Source: Kitasatospora sp. SolWspMP-SS2h
GTDB lineage: Bacteria > Actinomycetota > Actinomycetes > Streptomycetales > Streptomycetaceae
Reading direction: 5' to 3'
DNA: 46,862 bases
NCBI RefSeq assembly: GCF_003259315.1
Contig: NZ_QLLT01000040.1
Span: 1 to 46,862 of the forward strand
The position numbers were made by a program, and so were the translations under genes. The notes beneath the pieces were generated by a model. That model searched no databases, was not told the origin of the DNA, and saw nothing but the letters and a program-made list of their open reading frames with translations. Below are positions 20,230 to 27,627 of this stretch, piece by piece; positions within the stretch are counted from its first letter, which is position 1, and every line of letters starts with the position of its first letter.

Positions 20230-21330
20230 ATGGCAACCCTCCTCGCGCCGCGCACCACCCTGCGCACCCCCGACCTGTCCCGGCTCGGACCCCACTGGTA
20301 CGCCGCCGTGATGGGCACCGCGATCACCGGCAACGCCGCCGCCGCGCTGCCGGTGGACGTCCCCGGCCGCACCGCCTTCGCCGAGGCGGTCTGGACGCTC
20401 TCGCTGCTGATGCTGGCCGCCCTGCTGGCCGGCCGCGCCGTCCACCTGACCCGGCACCGCGAGCAGGCCCGGCACACCCTGCTGGCGGACCCGTCCGCCG
20501 CCGTCTTCTACGGCTGCCCGCCGATGGCCCTGCTGGCCGTCGGCCACGGCGCGCTCACCGTCGGCGGCCCGGTGCTCGGCGAGCCGGCCGCGCTCGCGCT
20601 GGACGTGCTGCTGTGGACGGCGGGCACCGCGTACGCGCTGGCGGTGGCCGCCGGGCTGCCGTACCTGATGGTCACCCGGCACCGGCTGTCCGCGCTGGAG
20701 GCCAACCCGACCTGGCTGCTGCCGGTGGTCGCACCGATGGTGTCCGCGGCGCTCGGCCCCGCGCTGGTGCCGCACCTGCCCGCGGGGGCGGCCCGGCAGG
20801 CGCTGCTGTACGGGTGCGTGGCGATGTTCGGGGCCGGCCTGCTGGCCACCCTGGCGCTGCTGCCGGTGGTCCTCGGCGGGCTGCTGCACAGCAAGCTGCC
20901 CGCCCTGGTGCTCACCCCGTCGCTGTTCCTGGTGCTCGGGCCGCTGGGCCAGTCCACCACCGCCGTCCACCAGTTCGCCGACGCGCTGCCGCTCGCGCTG
21001 CCCGGCGCGGGCCCCGGCGCCGGGGCGGCGGCCCGCGCGCTGGCCGAGGTGTACGGCGTCGCGGTGACGGGGTTCGCGCTGCTCTGGCTGGCGGTTGCGC
21101 TGGCCGCGAACCTGCGGGCCCTGCGGGCCGGGATGCCGTTCGCGATGACCTGGTGGGCCTTCACCTTCCCGGTCGGCACCCTGGTCACCGGCACCACCGC
21201 GCTGGCCCGGCACACCAGGTTCGGCGGATTCACCGCCCTCGCCGCCGGGCTCTACCTGCTGCTGCTCGCCGCCTGGGCGGTGGCGCTGGCGCGGACCGCG
21301 GCCGGCCTGCGGGCGGGCCGCCTGCTCTGA
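20230..21330 (+). CDS. TDT-family transporter (TehA/SLAC1-like)
   Basis: A 366-residue membrane protein with about ten hydrophobic helices in five hairpins. Family segments are LGPHWYAAVMGTAITGNAA at the N-terminus, LLHSKLPALVLTPSLFLVLGPLGQS and MTWWAFTFPVGTLVTGTTALA. The TDT/voltage-dependent anion channel family includes TehA (tellurite resistance), C4-dicarboxylate and sulfite exporters, and plant SLAC1. The transported anion cannot be told from sequence. The divergent LysR regulator suggests inducible expression. RBS GGTGGAGG lies a few nt before the ATG. Confidence 0.88.
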   Translation: MATLLAPRTTLRTPDLSRLGPHWYAAVMGTAITGNAAAALPVDVPGRTAFAEAVWTLSLLMLAALLAGRAVHLTRHREQARHTLLADPSAAVFYGCPPMALLAVGHGALTVGGPVLGEPAALALDVLLWTAGTAYALAVAAGLPYLMVTRHRLSALEANPTWLLPVVAPMVSAALGPALVPHLPAGAARQALLYGCVAMFGAGLLATLALLPVVLGGLLHSKLPALVLTPSLFLVLGPLGQSTTAVHQFADALPLALPGAGPGAGAAARALAEVYGVAVTGFALLWLAVALAANLRALRAGMPFAMTWWAFTFPVGTLVTGTTALARHTRFGGFTALAAGLYLLLLAAWAVALARTAAGLRAGRLL

Positions 21331-21349
21331 GGCCCGCCGGGGCCGCCGG

Positions 21350-21366
21350 GACCGCCGCGGGCGGTC
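21350..21366 (+). terminator. Hairpin downstream of the TDT gene
   Basis: Perfect 7-bp arms (21350-21356, 21360-21366) with a 3-nt loop lie 20 nt past the stop. It is short, so the assignment is moderate. Confidence 0.4.
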
Positions 21367-22023
21367 ACCGCGGGCGGCCGGAGCGGCGTTCGGGCGGGAC
21401 GTTCGGGTCCGGCCGATATTCGGCGCAGTGGATTCCGGATCGGCGGGTTCGGCGGAGGATTGCCGAATTCCCGTTCCGGGCAGTGACATTCCGCCCGGCC
21501 GCGACGCCCCCGGTCAGGGCCCCTCTCCCCTTTTTTCGAATGCCTGTTCGGGGGAGGGGGGCAATGCGCGGAAAGCGTCATTCCGGGCACCGGGCCGGGA
21601 CGTTTGCTGCATGTTCCTGCACTTGCGGGAACCTGCAGCCGGAGAGCACTTGTTCGGAGCGCGCCCCGCTGTGAGGGTGTAGACACGCCAAGTCGTCCGG
21701 GGCAGCCGCAGCCCGAGTCGGCGACTTGCTCTTCGCGTGGGGGCGACAGGTGCGTTCGCATCTGCGCAACGGGGGGAAGAGCACCGGCCGGGACGCCACG
21801 TGTGGTGGTGGCTGCCCGACCGGCTCGGCGAGGCGTTGCTGCTCCGCCTCGCCGAAGCGCCATGACGCTGGCGTGACACGAGCGGGTCCTCCGGGGTCCG
21901 GGTGCCGACGGCACCCGGCCCGGGGGGCACGCCCGGCCCGCGGGGGTGACTCCCGCCGTCGAGCCCGACGGCCCTCTGGGATCATCATCCGCAAACGGAG
22001 GAACACGGCAGGGAGTGCTCGAC
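21367..22023. other. Long leader/intergenic region before the regulator array
   Basis: About 650 bp without a clear gene, at the left border of the accessory regulator cluster. It contains a polypyrimidine patch (21519-21538) and a perfect 9-bp hairpin (21898-21906 with 21910-21918, loop GAC) about 100 bp before the first regulator. It also holds GTTCC...GGAAC arms near 21612-21631 and one short Cys-rich ORF listed separately. The promoter of the regulator array must lie in or near this stretch; I could not identify a convincing -35/-10 pair. Confidence 0.5.
21564..21674 (+). CDS. Short Cys-rich ORF (36 aa), doubtful
   Basis: An ATG preceded by a long purine RBS-like run (GGGGGAGGGGGG) opens a 36-residue frame whose C-terminal half is rich in Cys, Ser and Thr (AACSCTCGN, then ESTCSERAPL). 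Such composition resembles core regions of ribosomally made modified peptides, but no modification enzyme is encoded nearby and the frame is short enough to be chance. It is listed because it sits in the leader of the regulator array and would otherwise be missed. Confidence 0.22.
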   Translation: MRGKRHSGHRAGTFAACSCTCGNLQPESTCSERAPL

Positions 22024-23193
22024 GTGGCAGCGGACCACCCGAAGTCCGATCCGGACACCGACCGGCCCGGCGCACCCGTGACATCGGCCCCACCCGTGAC
22101 CCCCGGCATCCCCGGCACGCCCGACGGCCCGTCCCTCGGCGACACCTCCCTCGACGGCCCGCCGCCCGACGGCCACTCCCTCGGCGGCCTGTCCTTCGGC
22201 CCCCCGTTCGACCCGGACGCCGGACTGCCCGAGGAGGACGCCACCCGGCTCTACCTGGCCGTCCTCGCCGCCGGCGGCCGCGTCCCGCTGGACGCGCCGC
22301 CCCCGCTCGGCACCGACCTCACCCCCGAGCGCCAACAGGCCCTGCTGGAGCAGCTGGTGGCGATCGGCCTGATGCTGCCCAACCGGATCGACGGCTGCTA
22401 CGTCGCGGTCAGCCCGCGGGCCGTCGCCGAACGCCTCGGCGCCGACCTGCGCTCCCGCGCCACCCGCCTGCTGCTCGACGCCGGCCGGCTGCCCGCCGCG
22501 CTCGACCCGCTCGCCCGCGCCTACGACGCCGTCCCCCGGCCCGCCGACCGGACCAGGCAGGCCGTCTACATCGACGGCCAGGAGGGCATCCGGCTGCGGA
22601 TCGCCCAACTGGTCTCGGACTGCCGCCTCGAACTGCTCAGCGCCCAGCCCGGGCTCCGCCCGCCCGCCGTCCTCGAACTCGCCCACACCCAGGACCGGCG
22701 GATGCTCAGCCGGGGCGCCACCCTGCGCGCCCTCTACCAGCCCGTCGCGCTCACCGAGGACAGCGCCGTCCGGCACGCCACCGCGATGACCGAGCACGGC
22801 GCCCAACTGCGCGTCCTGGACGAGCCGTTCCTCCGGCTGATCGTCATCGACCGGCGGATCGCCGTGATCCCCGCCGCCGAGGACCACAGCCGCGCCGCGT
22901 TCGTCGAGGACCCCGCCGCGATCGCCTACCTGGTGGCCGGCTTCGAACGCGACTGGGCCCGCGCCGAGCAGGTCCACTGGCACGGCCTCGACAGCCGCAC
23001 CCTGACCCGCGCCATCACCGAACGGGTCGGCCGCCTGCTCGCCCAGGGCCTCACCCAGCGCGCCGTCGCCACCCGCCTGGGCCTGTCCGAGCGCACCGTC
23101 GCCGGGCACATCTCCCGCCTGCGCGACCTGTACGGGGCCGGCACCCTGTTCCAGCTCGGCTGGCTGATGAGAGGCGGCGGCGGACGTGGCTGA
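22024..23193 (+). CDS. PLD/TrmB-like LuxR-type regulator, paralogue 1
   Basis: A 389-residue regulator. A Pro/Asp/Gly-rich N-terminal extension (about 1-65) is followed by a winged-helix-like segment (LYLAVLAAGGRVPLD ... LLEQLVAIGLMLPNRIDG). The middle domain resembles the PLD-like/TrmB effector domain (EGIRLRIAQLVSDCRLELLSAQPG; LDEPFLRLIVIDRRIAVIP; AAFVEDPAAIAYLV; ERDWARA). The C-terminal LuxR-type HTH is LLAQGLTQRAVATRLGLSER..., ending TLFQLGWLM. No receiver or autoinducer-binding domain is present. The GTG start was chosen for GGGAG 8 nt upstream; an in-frame GTG 9 nt earlier is possible. It is the first of four tandem same-strand paralogues, and its stop overlaps the next start by 8 nt. 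Confidence 0.85.
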   Translation: MAADHPKSDPDTDRPGAPVTSAPPVTPGIPGTPDGPSLGDTSLDGPPPDGHSLGGLSFGPPFDPDAGLPEEDATRLYLAVLAAGGRVPLDAPPPLGTDLTPERQQALLEQLVAIGLMLPNRIDGCYVAVSPRAVAERLGADLRSRATRLLLDAGRLPAALDPLARAYDAVPRPADRTRQAVYIDGQEGIRLRIAQLVSDCRLELLSAQPGLRPPAVLELAHTQDRRMLSRGATLRALYQPVALTEDSAVRHATAMTEHGAQLRVLDEPFLRLIVIDRRIAVIPAAEDHSRAAFVEDPAAIAYLVAGFERDWARAEQVHWHGLDSRTLTRAITERVGRLLAQGLTQRAVATRLGLSERTVAGHISRLRDLYGAGTLFQLGWLMRGGGGRG

Positions 23194-24211
23194 CCCGACC
23201 CCCGCCCCCGCCCCCGCAGGCGCCGTCCCGGCCCCCGCCCCCGCCCCCGCCCCCTCGGCCTGTGGTCCGATCGACGCGCAGGCGTGGCGCCTCTACCTGG
23301 ACGTCCTGGAAGCCGGCGGCCGGGTCGCCGCCGACGCCCTCCCCGCCCCGCAGCGGCCCGCCCTCGCCGGACTGCTGCGCACCGGCCTGCTGATGCTGGA
23401 CGGCCACGACGACTCCTACCTGGCCGTCAACCCCCGCTTCGTGGCCGACACCCTCGGCACCGAGATGAACGCCGAGGCCACCCGCCTGCTCAACCGGGCC
23501 GAACGCCTGGCCGCCGACCTCGAACCGCTGATCGCCGCCTACGACAGCGTGCCCCGCCCGGCCGGGCCCGTCCCCGCCGACCTCCAGATCACCGGACGCG
23601 AGCACATCCGCCAGCGGATCGCCCAACTCGGCTCCGCCTGCCGGGAGGAGGCCCTGACCTCGCAGCCCGGGAAGCCGCTGCCCGCCGCCCTGGAACTGTC
23701 CCTGCGCCAGGAACTGCCGGTCCTGCGCCGCGGCTGCCGCATCCTCACCCTCTACCAGCCGGCCGTGCTCACCGAGCCCGCCGTGATCCGCTACGCCGCC
23801 ACCGTCACCAGGGCCGGCGGTGAGGTCCGGCTGCTCGACGAGCCCTTCCAGCGCACCCTGGTCTTCGACCGGGCCACCGCCGTGGTGCCCGCCGCCGAGG
23901 ACTTCTCCCGGGCCGCGGTGCTCTCCGACCCCGCGACCGTGGGCATGATCGTCGCCAACTTCGAACGCGACTGGGCCCGCGCCGAACGCGTCCCCTGGCA
24001 CAGCCTCCTGGACAGCGACCCCACCCGGACCGCCTCCGCGCAGGTCGGCCGCCTGCTGGCCGCCGGGCTGACCCAGAAGGCGATCGCCTCCCGCCTGGGC
24101 CTGTCCGAACGCACCGTCGCCGGGCACATCTCCCGCCTGCGCGACCTGCACGGCGCCGAGACGCTCTTCCAACTCGGCTGGCTGATGCGGCGGGAGAAGC
24201 CGGGTGCCTGA
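23186..24211 (+). CDS. PLD/TrmB-like LuxR-type regulator, paralogue 2
   Basis: A 341-residue paralogue of the preceding gene with the same layout: an Ala/Pro-rich N-terminus (residues 1-28), a winged-helix-like region (LYLDVLEAGGRVAADALP), a middle effector-like domain (GREHIRQRIAQLGSACREEALTSQPG; LDEPFQRTLVFDRATAVVPAAEDF) and a C-terminal HTH (LLAAGLTQKAIASRLGLSER, then TLFQLGWLMR). The GTG start lies inside the previous gene's end (8-nt overlap), so translation is coupled. It has lost the conserved AAFVEDPA block (here AAVLSDPATV), a possible difference in effector specificity. Confidence 0.85.
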   Translation: MADPTPAPAPAGAVPAPAPAPAPSACGPIDAQAWRLYLDVLEAGGRVAADALPAPQRPALAGLLRTGLLMLDGHDDSYLAVNPRFVADTLGTEMNAEATRLLNRAERLAADLEPLIAAYDSVPRPAGPVPADLQITGREHIRQRIAQLGSACREEALTSQPGKPLPAALELSLRQELPVLRRGCRILTLYQPAVLTEPAVIRYAATVTRAGGEVRLLDEPFQRTLVFDRATAVVPAAEDFSRAAVLSDPATVGMIVANFERDWARAERVPWHSLLDSDPTRTASAQVGRLLAAGLTQKAIASRLGLSERTVAGHISRLRDLHGAETLFQLGWLMRREKPGA

Positions 24212-24395
24212 CACCCCGCCGCCCCGGCCCGGACCCGCCCCCGAGCCCGATCCGGACGCCCCCGAGCCGGACGCCGCCGCCTCCGCGCGGCTGCTCGCCC
24301 CCGGGCCGCCGGTCCAGCACGATGGAGGCGAGCGGCCCACCGCCGTCGACCCGCGCGCCGCCACCGGCCGGCCGGTGCGGGAGGGAACGAGGTGA
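24204..24395 (+). CDS. Small Pro-rich ORF bridging regulators 2 and 3 (doubtful)
   Basis: A 63-residue GTG-initiated frame starts 8 nt before the stop of paralogue 2 and ends with a 4-nt GTGA overlap on the start of paralogue 3, filling exactly the otherwise empty 180-bp gap. The product is Pro/Asp/Ala-rich (VPDTPPPRPGPAPEPDPD) and resembles the low-complexity N-terminal extensions of paralogues 1 and 2. It may be a real linker peptide, a detached N-terminal extension of paralogue 3, or a chance frame in GC-rich DNA. Confidence 0.35.
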   Translation: MPDTPPPRPGPAPEPDPDAPEPDAAASARLLAPGPPVQHDGGERPTAVDPRAATGRPVREGTR

Positions 24396-25402
24396 ACCCC
24401 CTGCTGAGCGACGCCGAACGCGCCCTGTACCGCGAAGTCCTCGCCCGGGGCGGCCGGATGATGTTCCGCGAGGCGGCGCGGCTGGACGCGGACGCCGTGC
24501 ACCGCCTGGTCGAGTTCGGACTGCTGGTGCACCACGCCGTCGACGAGTCGCTGACCGCCGTCAGCCCGCGCACCGCCGTCGGCCGGCTCGGCGCCCGGAT
24601 GCGGGCCGAGGGGGCCGGGCTGCTGCTGCGGGCCGAGGAGACGCCCGCGCTGCTCGAACCGCTCGGCCTGGCCTACGAGTCGGCGCTCGGCCGGGACGAC
24701 CGCTCCAGCGTGGTGCACCACGTCCGGGACGTGGAGCAGATCCGGCACGGCATCCTCCAGGTCGAGTCCGAGACGCGCGAGGAGATCCTGGCCGCCCAGC
24801 CCGGCGGCGCCCGGCCGCGGCAGTTCCTGGAGCAGTCCCTCGAACTCACCCGGACCCACCTGGACGCCGGCATCGCCCTGCGCACCCTCTACGCGCCCGG
24901 CGCGCTCGCCGACCCGCCCACCGCCTCCTACGCGGCCGACGTCACCGACCTCGGCGAACGCATCCGGGTCCTGGACGAGCCGTTCACCCGGCTGCTGGTC
25001 TTCGACCGCAAGGTGGCCGTCATCCCGGCCGCCGCCGACCACTCCAGCGCCGCCTTCGTCGAGGACCCGGCCCTGGTCGCCCTGCTGGTCGAGCGCTTCG
25101 AGCGCGACTGGGCCCGCGCCGCGACCGTCGACTGGCACGCCGCCGCCGGCCGCCCGCGCGGGACGGGCGTGCCGCCCGAACTCACCGACCTGCTGGCCGC
25201 GGGCCTGACCCAGCGGGCGATCGCCTCCCGGCTGGGGCTCTCGGAGCGGACGGTGGCCGGGCACATCGCCCGGCTGCGGGAGTTCTACGATGCGGAGACC
25301 CTGTTCCAGCTGGGCTGGCAGCTGCGCGGGGCGTCCGGACGACCCGCCGCGCCGCCGGGGCAGCGCCCCGCGCGGACGGCTGAGGAGGAGCGGGACCCGT
25401 GA
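24392..25402 (+). CDS. PLD/TrmB-like LuxR-type regulator, paralogue 3
   Basis: A 336-residue paralogue without the long Pro-rich N-terminus: VNPLLSDAERALYREVLARG leads straight into the winged-helix-like region. The middle domain (VEQIRHGILQVESETREEIL; LDEPFTRLLVFDRKVAVIP; AAFVEDPALVALLVERFERDW) and C-terminal HTH (LLAAGLTQRAIASRLGLSER, then TLFQLGWQLRG) are conserved. The GTG start follows GGGAGGGAACGAG. Its stop forms a GTGA overlap with paralogue 4. Confidence 0.87.
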   Translation: MNPLLSDAERALYREVLARGGRMMFREAARLDADAVHRLVEFGLLVHHAVDESLTAVSPRTAVGRLGARMRAEGAGLLLRAEETPALLEPLGLAYESALGRDDRSSVVHHVRDVEQIRHGILQVESETREEILAAQPGGARPRQFLEQSLELTRTHLDAGIALRTLYAPGALADPPTASYAADVTDLGERIRVLDEPFTRLLVFDRKVAVIPAAADHSSAAFVEDPALVALLVERFERDWARAATVDWHAAAGRPRGTGVPPELTDLLAAGLTQRAIASRLGLSERTVAGHIARLREFYDAETLFQLGWQLRGASGRPAAPPGQRPARTAEEERDP

Positions 25403-26370
25403 GCGAGGCGAACCCGGTCGCCCTGCCGAGCGAGGCGGAGCGGCGGCTCTACCAGCAGGTCCTGGACCAGGGCGGGCGGGTGGCGTTCCGCGAGGCGGTC
25501 GAGCAGGACCCGGCCGGGGTGCTGCGGCTGCTGGAGCTCGGGCTGCTGGTGCACGACGCCGCCGCGCGGGTGCTGACGGCGGCCGACCCGCGGGCGGTCG
25601 GCGACCGGATCAGCGCCCGGCTGCGCGCCGAGGGCACCCGGTTGCTGCTGCGCGCGGAGGAGCTGCCCGCGCTGCTGGAGGACCTCACCCACGCCTACGA
25701 CGCGACCCCGCGCCGGGCCGACCGCTCCAGCGTGGTGCAGCACGTCGAGCGGACCGAGCAGATCCGGCGGCGCGTCCGGCGGCTGGCGGACGGGGCGCGC
25801 GAGGAGGAGCTGTCCCTGCACCCCGGCGGGGCCGGGTCGGCCCCCCTGCTGGACCGGTCGCCGGAGCGCACCCGCCGCTTCCTGGAGCGCGGGGCGGCCG
25901 TCCGCACCGTCCACGAGCCGGCCGCGCTGCTGGACGGGCCGACGGTGCGCTGGGCGGAGCGGGTGACCGGCTGGGGCGGCCGGTTCCGCACCTTGAGCGA
26001 ACCGTTCAGCAGGCTGCTGGTCTTCGACCGCCGGATCGCCGTCGTCCCGGCGTCGGCCGACGGCTCCGGTGCCGCCTTCGTCGAGGACCCGGCGGTGGTC
26101 GCGTTCCTGGTCGCCGCCTTCGAGCGGGACTGGGAGCGGGCCGAGCGGGTCCAGTGGCGCTCCGCCGAGCCCGGGGGCGCGGACGAGAGCGCGGTGCCGG
26201 TCCACGAGCAGGTGGGCCGGCTGCTCGCCAGGGGCCTGACCCAGAAGGCCGTCGCCTCCCGGCTGGGCCTGTCCGAGCGGACCGTCGCCGCGCACATCTC
26301 CCGGCTGCGCGAACTCCACGGCGCGGAGACCCTCTTCCAGCTGGGCTGGCAGATACGGGGAGCCGGGTGA
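25399..26370 (+). CDS. PLD/TrmB-like LuxR-type regulator, paralogue 4
   Basis: A 323-residue paralogue closest to number 3. It has an N-terminal winged-helix-like region (LPSEAERRLYQQVLDQGGRV), a middle effector-like domain (RTEQIRRRVRRLADGAREEELSLHPGG; LSEPFSRLLVFDRRIAVVP; AAFVEDPAVVAFLVAAFERDW) and a C-terminal HTH (LLARGLTQKAVASRLGLSER, then TLFQLGWQIRG). The GTG start overlaps the previous stop by 4 nt, with GAGGAGG before it. It closes the tandem array; the next gene is convergent, 42 nt away. Confidence 0.87.
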   Translation: MSEANPVALPSEAERRLYQQVLDQGGRVAFREAVEQDPAGVLRLLELGLLVHDAAARVLTAADPRAVGDRISARLRAEGTRLLLRAEELPALLEDLTHAYDATPRRADRSSVVQHVERTEQIRRRVRRLADGAREEELSLHPGGAGSAPLLDRSPERTRRFLERGAAVRTVHEPAALLDGPTVRWAERVTGWGGRFRTLSEPFSRLLVFDRRIAVVPASADGSGAAFVEDPAVVAFLVAAFERDWERAERVQWRSAEPGGADESAVPVHEQVGRLLARGLTQKAVASRLGLSERTVAAHISRLRELHGAETLFQLGWQIRGAG

Positions 26371-26412
26371 CCGGGGGAGCGGGCGGGCCGGTGGCGCGGG
26401 GCGGACGGGCCG

Positions 26413-27021
26413 TCAGCCGGTGGCGATCTCCGGGGACCAGAAGCCGTACGGGCCGGTGTGCTCGCGGCGCGGCCGCGGGAACTGGTCGCCGGGCGCGGTC
26501 CAGAAGCCGCCGCGCAGCGACAGCGCCATCCCGGCCCAGTCCAGCGCGGTCTCCACGGTGTGGTGCAGCGCCTCCTGCGACCAGGTGTCGTCGAAGACCA
26601 GCGGCAGCACCGGCGAGACCTGCTCGATGGTGGCGATCAGCGGGTTGTGCGTGATCGCCTCGTCCACCAGGAGCACGATCGGCTTGCGCAGCGCCGACGC
26701 CCACCCGAGCTCCAGGCTCACCCCGGCCGACAGCGGGGCGCCCACGTACGCGAAGACCAGGTCCGCGCTCTGCATCGCCCGGAAGTCCGACGGCACCCGC
26801 TGCTCCGGTGCCCGTCCGGCCACCGTCCACGCGTCGCTGTGGTGCGCGCTGTACACCGCGGCCCCGCTGTCCAGCAGCGTGCTGCGCAGCGTGGTCAGTC
26901 TGGTCCGGCTGGCCAGCGTCACCACACTGTCTGCCGGGCCGGTCAGCCGCATCAGCGGCGCGGCCAGGAACACGCGTGCGCGGCGCCCCTCGGCGCGGTG
27001 TTGCAGGTGGTGCTCACTCAT
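26413..27021 (-). CDS. MilB/BlsM-like nucleotide N-glycosidase (nucleoside 2-deoxyribosyltransferase superfamily)
   Basis: A 202-residue protein of the nucleoside 2-deoxyribosyltransferase superfamily. Visible blocks are RVFLAAPL (N-terminal strand/loop), GAAVYSAHHSDAW, ADLVFAYVGAPLSAGVSLELGWASALRKPIVLL (catalytic Glu in the ELGWA motif) and a C-terminal extension. From memory the pattern is close to MilB and BlsM, which hydrolyse CMP or hydroxymethyl-CMP in peptidyl-nucleoside antibiotic pathways, rather than to true transferases. No such pathway is visible here, so the substrate is open; a role in making or clearing a nucleotide signal is only speculation. The start MSEHHLQH follows CCGGAG at about 6 nt. 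It sits between the regulator array and the peptide gene. Confidence 0.75.
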   Translation of the reverse strand: MSEHHLQHRAEGRRARVFLAAPLMRLTGPADSVVTLASRTRLTTLRSTLLDSGAAVYSAHHSDAWTVAGRAPEQRVPSDFRAMQSADLVFAYVGAPLSAGVSLELGWASALRKPIVLLVDEAITHNPLIATIEQVSPVLPLVFDDTWSQEALHHTVETALDWAGMALSLRGGFWTAPGDQFPRPRREHTGPYGFWSPEIATG

Positions 27022-27426
27022 GTCGACTCCGGGTGTGGTGATTCGGCCGTCGGGTCCGATGCCCCCTGTCCGTCGGAACGGCGGTTGAGGACCCGGAGAT
27101 TGCCGCGCTCCGGGTTCGGCGGCCGGTGCGGTGGACGCGCTGGATTGTGCTACTGCGGTTACGACTAGCTGATCGTCCATCGCCGGGTGTCAACGAGTCC
27201 ACTGGCGCACGGTGGCATCTGGCTGCCTGGCGGATAGATGACACCTCGGCCCGCGACCCCCGTTCGTGCGCGCCGACATGCACATTTCAGCGACCGATCC
27301 CCGGCATGATGAGGGGGGTGGGGTGACGTGAGGGCGGTTGATGGGGAATCATATGTCGGAAATTGGTGCGGCCATCGTTCGAGCGGGCGATGCTCGCGAT
27401 GGATTTGTCCCGAAAGGAGTGATGTT
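27022..27426. other. Divergent region between glycosidase and peptide genes
   Basis: 405 bp with no convincing ORF. It includes an 8-bp inverted repeat (27091-27098 with 27108-27115) near the glycosidase start and an AT-richer stretch from about 27340 to 27400 that should carry the peptide promoter (a CATATG core at 27350-27355). No clean -35/-10 pair is visible. The lower GC than in the flanking core suggests acquired DNA. Confidence 0.45.
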
Positions 27427-27582
27427 GTGCTGAAGGTCCGTCGTATCCTGATCGCGACTGTTCTGCTGGGCATCACTGTGTTTCTCGGAGCCGGCCCGGC
27501 GAGCGCGGACTCCTACTGGAGTGCCTCCGAGACCACTGTGGTGCAGAAGGCCCTCGCGGCGGACATGGACAGCCACTGGTAG
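27427..27582 (+). CDS. Small secreted peptide (51 aa), candidate signal peptide ligand
   Basis: A 51-residue product with a textbook Sec signal peptide: a basic n-region (MLKVRR), a hydrophobic core (ILIATVLLGITVFLGAG) and a signal-peptidase site ASA at residues 25-27. The predicted mature peptide is 24 residues, beginning DSYW and ending DSHW, with no Cys. The GTG start is set by a perfect AAGGAG 9 nt upstream; an out-of-frame ATG lies 5 nt before. I do not recognise a family. It is convergent with the fifth PLD/LuxR-type regulator, separated by 26 nt, which invites the idea of a peptide/receptor pair. Confidence 0.72.
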   Translation: MLKVRRILIATVLLGITVFLGAGPASADSYWSASETTVVQKALAADMDSHW

Positions 27583-27592
27583 GCCCCGGCGT

Positions 27593-27627
27593 CGAGGGGC
27601 CGCCGAGCTCAGCCCGTCGGCCCCTCG
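27593..27627. terminator. Shared hairpin between peptide gene and convergent regulator
   Basis: Perfect 10-bp arms (27593-27602 and 27618-27627) with a 15-nt loop. The loop contains the regulator's stop codon and the right arm is in its last codons. It can terminate the peptide transcript from the left. Confidence 0.65.

Noticed and set aside
21726..23393. Long plus-strand frame of Arg/Pro/Ala composition overlapping regulator 1
   Set aside because: Out of frame with the recognisable regulator, extreme low complexity, and no RBS or domain.
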